A stretch of DNA of 9,174 nucleotides, from assembly GCA_964412385.1 (NCBI GenBank), contig CAYPOV010000184.1:1-9174 (forward strand). Reading direction: 5' to 3'. The stretch is from JBGSYN01 sp964412385 (GTDB lineage: Bacteria > Pseudomonadota > Alphaproteobacteria > Geminicoccales > Geminicoccaceae). Shown piece by piece: positions 6,239 to 9,174 of the stretch. The notes below the pieces were generated by a model, which saw nothing but the letters and a program-made list of their open reading frames with translations, ran no database searches and was not told where the DNA came from. Every line of letters begins with the position of its first letter. Position 1 is the first letter of the stretch. The position numbers and the translations under genes are program-made.

Positions 6239-6261
6239 CTCTGTCGGCACTGCGGTTAGTT
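6233..6261 (+). promoter_or_regulatory. Probable bchF promoter
   Basis: A consensus TTGACA (6233-6238) is followed by a 17-bp spacer and TTAGTT (6256-6261), a weak -10. Transcription would begin near 6268, giving a leader of about 30 nt. The -35 is inside the operator arm, so PpsR binding would block polymerase. Confidence 0.45.
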
Positions 6262-6296
6262 TTGCAGCTGTCATTAACCGGGCAGGGAGGATCCTT

Positions 6297-6818
6297 ATGG
6301 AGCGTGATCAAGCGACACGCGCTCGGATCCAAACACTCTACACAGCCGAAGAACGTCAGCGGCGTGACGCGTCCCGTTGGACGATGGTGCAAGGTGTTCT
6401 GGCCCCCCTGCAGTTCTTGGTGTTTCTGATCAGTCTGGGGTTGGTTCTCAATTATCTTGTGACCGGCTCTGGCTTTTTTGAGGCGACGGTCTCAGTCATC
6501 ATCAAGACACTCGTTCTCTACACGATTATGGTGACGGGGTCGATTTGGGAGCGAGAGGTCTTCGGCCAATACCTCTTCGCCCGCCCGTTCTTTTGGGAAG
6601 ACGTCGTCAGCATGTTGGTGCTGGCACTCCACACGGCCTATCTCGTGGCCCTTTGGACTGGCTGGGTTGGTGCGCAAGGGCAGATGTTGTTGGCGCTTGC
6701 CGCTTACGCCGCCTACGTCGTCAACGCCGCTCAATTCGTTCTGAAGCTTCGTGTTGCACGCCTAGAGAGTGCGCGTACCGCACCTGTCGCTGCCATTGAG
6801 GCCGGTGTCGCATCATGA
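6297..6818 (+). CDS. bchF: 3-vinyl-bacteriochlorophyllide hydratase BchF
   Basis: BchF hydrates the C3 vinyl group of (bacterio)chlorophyllide to hydroxyethyl, a step toward bacteriochlorophyll a. The 173 residues form a small membrane protein with about four hydrophobic segments (roughly 34-53, 62-80, 103-120 and 128-148). Between the second and third is the family signature SIWEREVFGQYLFARPFFWE (82-101). A charged N-terminus (1-28) precedes the first segment. The ATG at 6297 has GGGAGG 6 nt upstream. It is the first gene of the bchF-bchN-bchB operon, its stop overlapping the bchN start by 4 bp (ATGA). The double PpsR-like operator 59 bp upstream suggests repression under oxygen. Confidence 0.95.
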   Translation: MERDQATRARIQTLYTAEERQRRDASRWTMVQGVLAPLQFLVFLISLGLVLNYLVTGSGFFEATVSVIIKTLVLYTIMVTGSIWEREVFGQYLFARPFFWEDVVSMLVLALHTAYLVALWTGWVGAQGQMLLALAAYAAYVVNAAQFVLKLRVARLESARTAPVAAIEAGVAS

Positions 6819-8119
6819 GCCAAGCGACAACGGTTTTCGATATCGCAGAGCGGCCGCAGGGACCCAGCAGGGGTTGTGACGATCGCGCGGTCCTCAAGGA
6901 GAGAGGGCAGCGAGAGGTCTTTTGTGGTTTGACCGGCATTATCTGGCTGCACCGCAAAATTCAGGATGCCTTCTTCTTGATTGTCGGCTCGCGCACATGT
7001 GCGCATCTCATGCAATCTGCGGCGGGCGTGATGATCTTTGCAGAGCCGCGTTTCGGTACGGCGATTATCGACGAGCGTGATCTTGCGGGCCTTGCAGACG
7101 CCAATGAAGAACTCGACAAAGTCGTTGATCGGCTACTTGAGCGTCGTCCCGACATCAAACTTCTTTTTCTGGTTGGCTCGTGCCCCTCTGAAGTCATCAA
7201 GCTGGATTTGAGCCGGGCGGCATCCCGCCTCTCCAAACAGCACAGTCCCGATGTTCGCGTGCTCAACTACTCTGGAAGCGGCATCGAAACGACGTTCACG
7301 CAAGGTGAAGACGCCTGTCTCGCATCGCTGGTTCCGGAACTGCCCGAGGAATCAGAAACCGAGCCTTCCTTGCTGGTCGTCGGTGCGCTTGCCGATATCG
7401 TCGAGGATCAGTTCAGGCGCATCTTCGATGAGCTGGGCATTGCCGATGTCCGGTTCTTGCCGCCTCGATCCTCACAAGAATTGCCCGCAGTCGGCCCAAC
7501 GACGCGTTACCTTCTGGCGCAGCCCTTCTTGGCGGATACGGCTCGTGCACTCGAAGAGCGTGGCTGCCAGAGGCTGGAAGCGCCATTTCCCTTGGGAATT
7601 CGAGGGACAACGGCGTGGTTGCAAGCGGCGGCGGACGTTTTTGGCGTACCGGCGTCGACATTTGCATCCGTAACCAGGTCACGGATCGAGCGCGCCCGGA
7701 CATCGCTCGAGCATCACCGTGATCGCCTATCCGGCAAACGCGTCTTCTTTTTTCCTGATTCACAGCTCGAGGTGCCGCTCGCCCGCTTCCTCGCCGATGA
7801 GATGCAGATGGATCTTGTCGAGGTGGGAACACCATACCTCCACCGCCAGCATCTTTCGGTCGAACTCGATTGGCTGTCTGAAGATGTGCGCTTGAGCGAA
7901 GGCCAGCATGTCGACAATCAGCTCGATCGCTGCCGGGCAGCGGGACCCGATCTCGTAGTGTGCGGGCTGGGCCTCGCCAATCCGCTCGAAGCCGAGGGTA
8001 TCACCACAAAATGGTCGATCGAGTTGCTGTTCACGCCCATCCAGGGTTTCGAGCAGGCGGGCGATCTCGCTGAGCTGTTTGCGCGTCCGTTGACCCGGCG
8101 CACGCGGTTGAGGGTCTAG
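6815..8119 (+). CDS. bchN: Light-independent protochlorophyllide reductase subunit N
   Basis: BchN pairs with BchB to form the nitrogenase MoFe-like NB component of dark-operative protochlorophyllide reductase, which receives electrons from BchL and reduces the C17-C18 double bond of protochlorophyllide. The 434 residues carry the three cluster-ligating cysteines expected for this family: Cys37 (REVFCGLTG), Cys62 (SRTCAHLMQ) and Cys123 (VGSCPSEVIK). Their spacings (25 and 61) equal those of Cys26, Cys51 and Cys112 in the Rhodobacter capsulatus protein. The N-terminus is about 11 residues longer than in that species. The start ATG overlaps the bchF stop, so translation is probably coupled; bchB follows after 2 bp. 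No truncation or frameshift is visible. Confidence 0.97.
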   Translation: MSQATTVFDIAERPQGPSRGCDDRAVLKERGQREVFCGLTGIIWLHRKIQDAFFLIVGSRTCAHLMQSAAGVMIFAEPRFGTAIIDERDLAGLADANEELDKVVDRLLERRPDIKLLFLVGSCPSEVIKLDLSRAASRLSKQHSPDVRVLNYSGSGIETTFTQGEDACLASLVPELPEESETEPSLLVVGALADIVEDQFRRIFDELGIADVRFLPPRSSQELPAVGPTTRYLLAQPFLADTARALEERGCQRLEAPFPLGIRGTTAWLQAAADVFGVPASTFASVTRSRIERARTSLEHHRDRLSGKRVFFFPDSQLEVPLARFLADEMQMDLVEVGTPYLHRQHLSVELDWLSEDVRLSEGQHVDNQLDRCRAAGPDLVVCGLGLANPLEAEGITTKWSIELLFTPIQGFEQAGDLAELFARPLTRRTRLRV

Positions 8120-8121
8120 CC

Positions 8122-9174
8122 ATGCAGCTCACCGTCTGGACCTATGAGGGACCGCCGCATGTCGGAGCGATGCGTATCGCAACCGCCATGAACGGCCTGC
8201 ATTATGTCCTCCATGCGCCGCAGGGTGACACATACGCCGATCTCTTGTTCACGATGATCGAGCGCCGGCCGATCCGGCCGCCCGTGACTTACACCACCTT
8301 CCAAGCGCGCGATCTCGGCAAGGACACGGCAGAACTTTTCAAGACAGCAGCGGCTGAGGCTTATGAGCGGTTCCGCCCGGAGGCGATGATTGTCGGTGCG
8401 TCATGTACGGCAGAGCTCATTCAGGATGATCCGGGCGGGCTCACCAAGGCCCTTAATCTCGATATTCCCGTGGTACCGCTTGAGCTTCCCTCCTACCAGC
8501 GCAAGGAGAATTGGGGCGCTGCCGAAACCTTTTATCGGCTGGTTCGCGCCTTCTGCGGTGGCTTCGAGGGTAGGAGGAATTCGACCACTCGGCCGAGCTG
8601 CAACATCCTGGGACCCACCGCACTCGGTTTCCGGCATCGTGACGATCTCCAGGAAATCAAGGGATTGCTCGCAAAGCTCGGCATCGAGATCAACCTGACC
8701 GCACCTCTAGGGGCCTCGCCAAGTGATCTCGTGCGCATCCCCGACGCGGACTTCAATGTCGTGCTTTATCCGGAGATCGGCGAGACGGCGGCACGTTGGC
8801 TGGAGCGGACGTTCAAGCAGCCTCGTACCAAGACCATTCCCATCGGTGTTGGCGCCACCCGTGCTTTCATTGACGAGATCGCCGAGATCACGGGCATTGA
8901 TCCCAAGCCGGCGCTCTTGGGCATGGACTCAAGACTGCCTTGGTACTCCCGCTCGATCGATTCCACCTATCTCACCGGCAAGCGTGTCTTCATCTTTGCC
9001 GACGGCACCCATGCCGCGGCGGCGGCGAGGGTCGCTTCGGAAGAGTTTGGCTTCGAGGTTGTCGGCCTTGGGACTTACTCGCGGGAGATGGCGCGCGAGG
9101 TTCGCACCGTCGCGAGTGATCTCGGACTCGAGGCGCTCATCACCGACGACTATCTCGATGTCGAGGCTGCCGTC
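8122..9174 (+). CDS. bchB: Light-independent protochlorophyllide reductase subunit B, N-terminal part
   Basis: The first 351 residues of BchB, the partner of BchN in the NB component of dark-operative protochlorophyllide reductase, run in one open frame to the right edge; the full protein is usually a little over 500 residues. It starts MQLTVWTYEGPPHVGAMRIA. Asp36 in HAPQGDTYADLLF is the unusual aspartate ligand that completes the NB 4Fe-4S cluster with three BchN cysteines. GASCTAELIQDD (92-103) is a conserved family block. Asp280 in WYSRSIDSTYLTGKR (274-288) likely corresponds to the catalytic aspartate near position 274 of the Rhodobacter capsulatus enzyme. The ATG lies 2 bp after the bchN stop, with GAGGG 7 nt upstream. 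bchH, bchL and bchM would be expected downstream by analogy with Rhodobacter. Confidence 0.96.
   Translation, partial: MQLTVWTYEGPPHVGAMRIATAMNGLHYVLHAPQGDTYADLLFTMIERRPIRPPVTYTTFQARDLGKDTAELFKTAAAEAYERFRPEAMIVGASCTAELIQDDPGGLTKALNLDIPVVPLELPSYQRKENWGAAETFYRLVRAFCGGFEGRRNSTTRPSCNILGPTALGFRHRDDLQEIKGLLAKLGIEINLTAPLGASPSDLVRIPDADFNVVLYPEIGETAARWLERTFKQPRTKTIPIGVGATRAFIDEIAEITGIDPKPALLGMDSRLPWYSRSIDSTYLTGKRVFIFADGTHAAAAARVASEEFGFEVVGLGTYSREMAREVRTVASDLGLEALITDDYLDVEAAV

Larger units (their letters stand above)
6027..6296. promoter_or_regulatory. Divergent control region between ppaA and bchF
   Basis: This roughly 270-bp gap has no confident gene. It holds a large inverted repeat made of two PpsR-like sites (6205-6238), a likely bchF promoter (6233-6261), and the bchF ribosome binding site GGGAGG (6285-6290). 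On the ppaA side, about 165 bp lie between the operator and the ppaA start, so ppaA probably has a long leader. A 45-codon minus-strand reading frame (6035-6172) lies within it; its status is unclear. Confidence 0.6.

Noticed and set aside
6035..6274. Full 79-codon minus-strand frame upstream of ppaA as a protein gene
   Set aside because: Its first part runs through the double operator and the bchF promoter. Only the shorter version from 6172 has a ribosome binding site, and that is listed only as a possibility.
1..9174. Mobile elements, CRISPR arrays, tRNA or rRNA genes
   Set aside because: No transposase, integrase, terminal repeats, regular repeat-spacer pattern or tRNA/rRNA-like sequence was seen.

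Overview
This window is part of a photosynthesis gene cluster from an anoxygenic phototrophic proteobacterium, most likely an alphaproteobacterium. The evidence is the combination of bacteriochlorophyll genes (bchP, bchG, bchF, bchN, bchB) and a PucC/Bch2-type transporter with the regulator pair PpsR/CrtJ and PpaA/AerR. The order bchP-bch2-bchG / ppsR-ppaA / bchF-bchN-bchB resembles the Rhodobacter arrangement, except that an alpha/beta-hydrolase gene lies between bchG and ppsR. I cannot place the organism below class level from sequence alone.

Layout. Bases 1-2501 form a minus-strand operon read bchG, bch2/pucC-like, bchP, which handles the late steps: attaching the isoprenoid tail, tail reduction, and a light-harvesting-associated membrane protein. 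BchP runs off the left edge. Bases 2502-2592 are a divergent promoter region with a PpsR-like operator. Bases 2593-3558 (+) encode an alpha/beta-hydrolase-fold protein whose 3' end overlaps the 3' end of ppsR (3513-4937, -) by 46 bp. Bases 4938-5165 are the ppsR upstream region, with one perfect TGT-N12-ACA PpsR palindrome. Then comes ppaA/aerR (about 5166-6026, -). Bases 6027-6296 are a second divergent control region, with two abutting PpsR-like half-consensus sites that together form a large inverted repeat next to the bchF promoter. Bases 6297-9174 (+) are bchF-bchN-bchB, tightly packed (4-bp overlap, then a 2-bp gap). BchB runs off the right edge.

How it works together. BchN and BchB are the catalytic NB component of dark-operative protochlorophyllide reductase. 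BchF hydrates the 3-vinyl group later in the pathway. BchG adds the geranylgeranyl or phytyl tail and BchP reduces it. PpsR is the oxygen/light-responsive repressor and PpaA its cobalamin-binding partner. All three divergent or upstream control regions carry PpsR-type sites, so the window looks like a self-contained PpsR regulon.

Most of the window is well-known biology. The least explained items are the hydrolase with unusual catalytic-site residues, the symmetric double operator before bchF, and the possible leader ORF coupled to ppaA. No tRNA, rRNA, CRISPR array, insertion sequence or convincing intrinsic terminator was seen.
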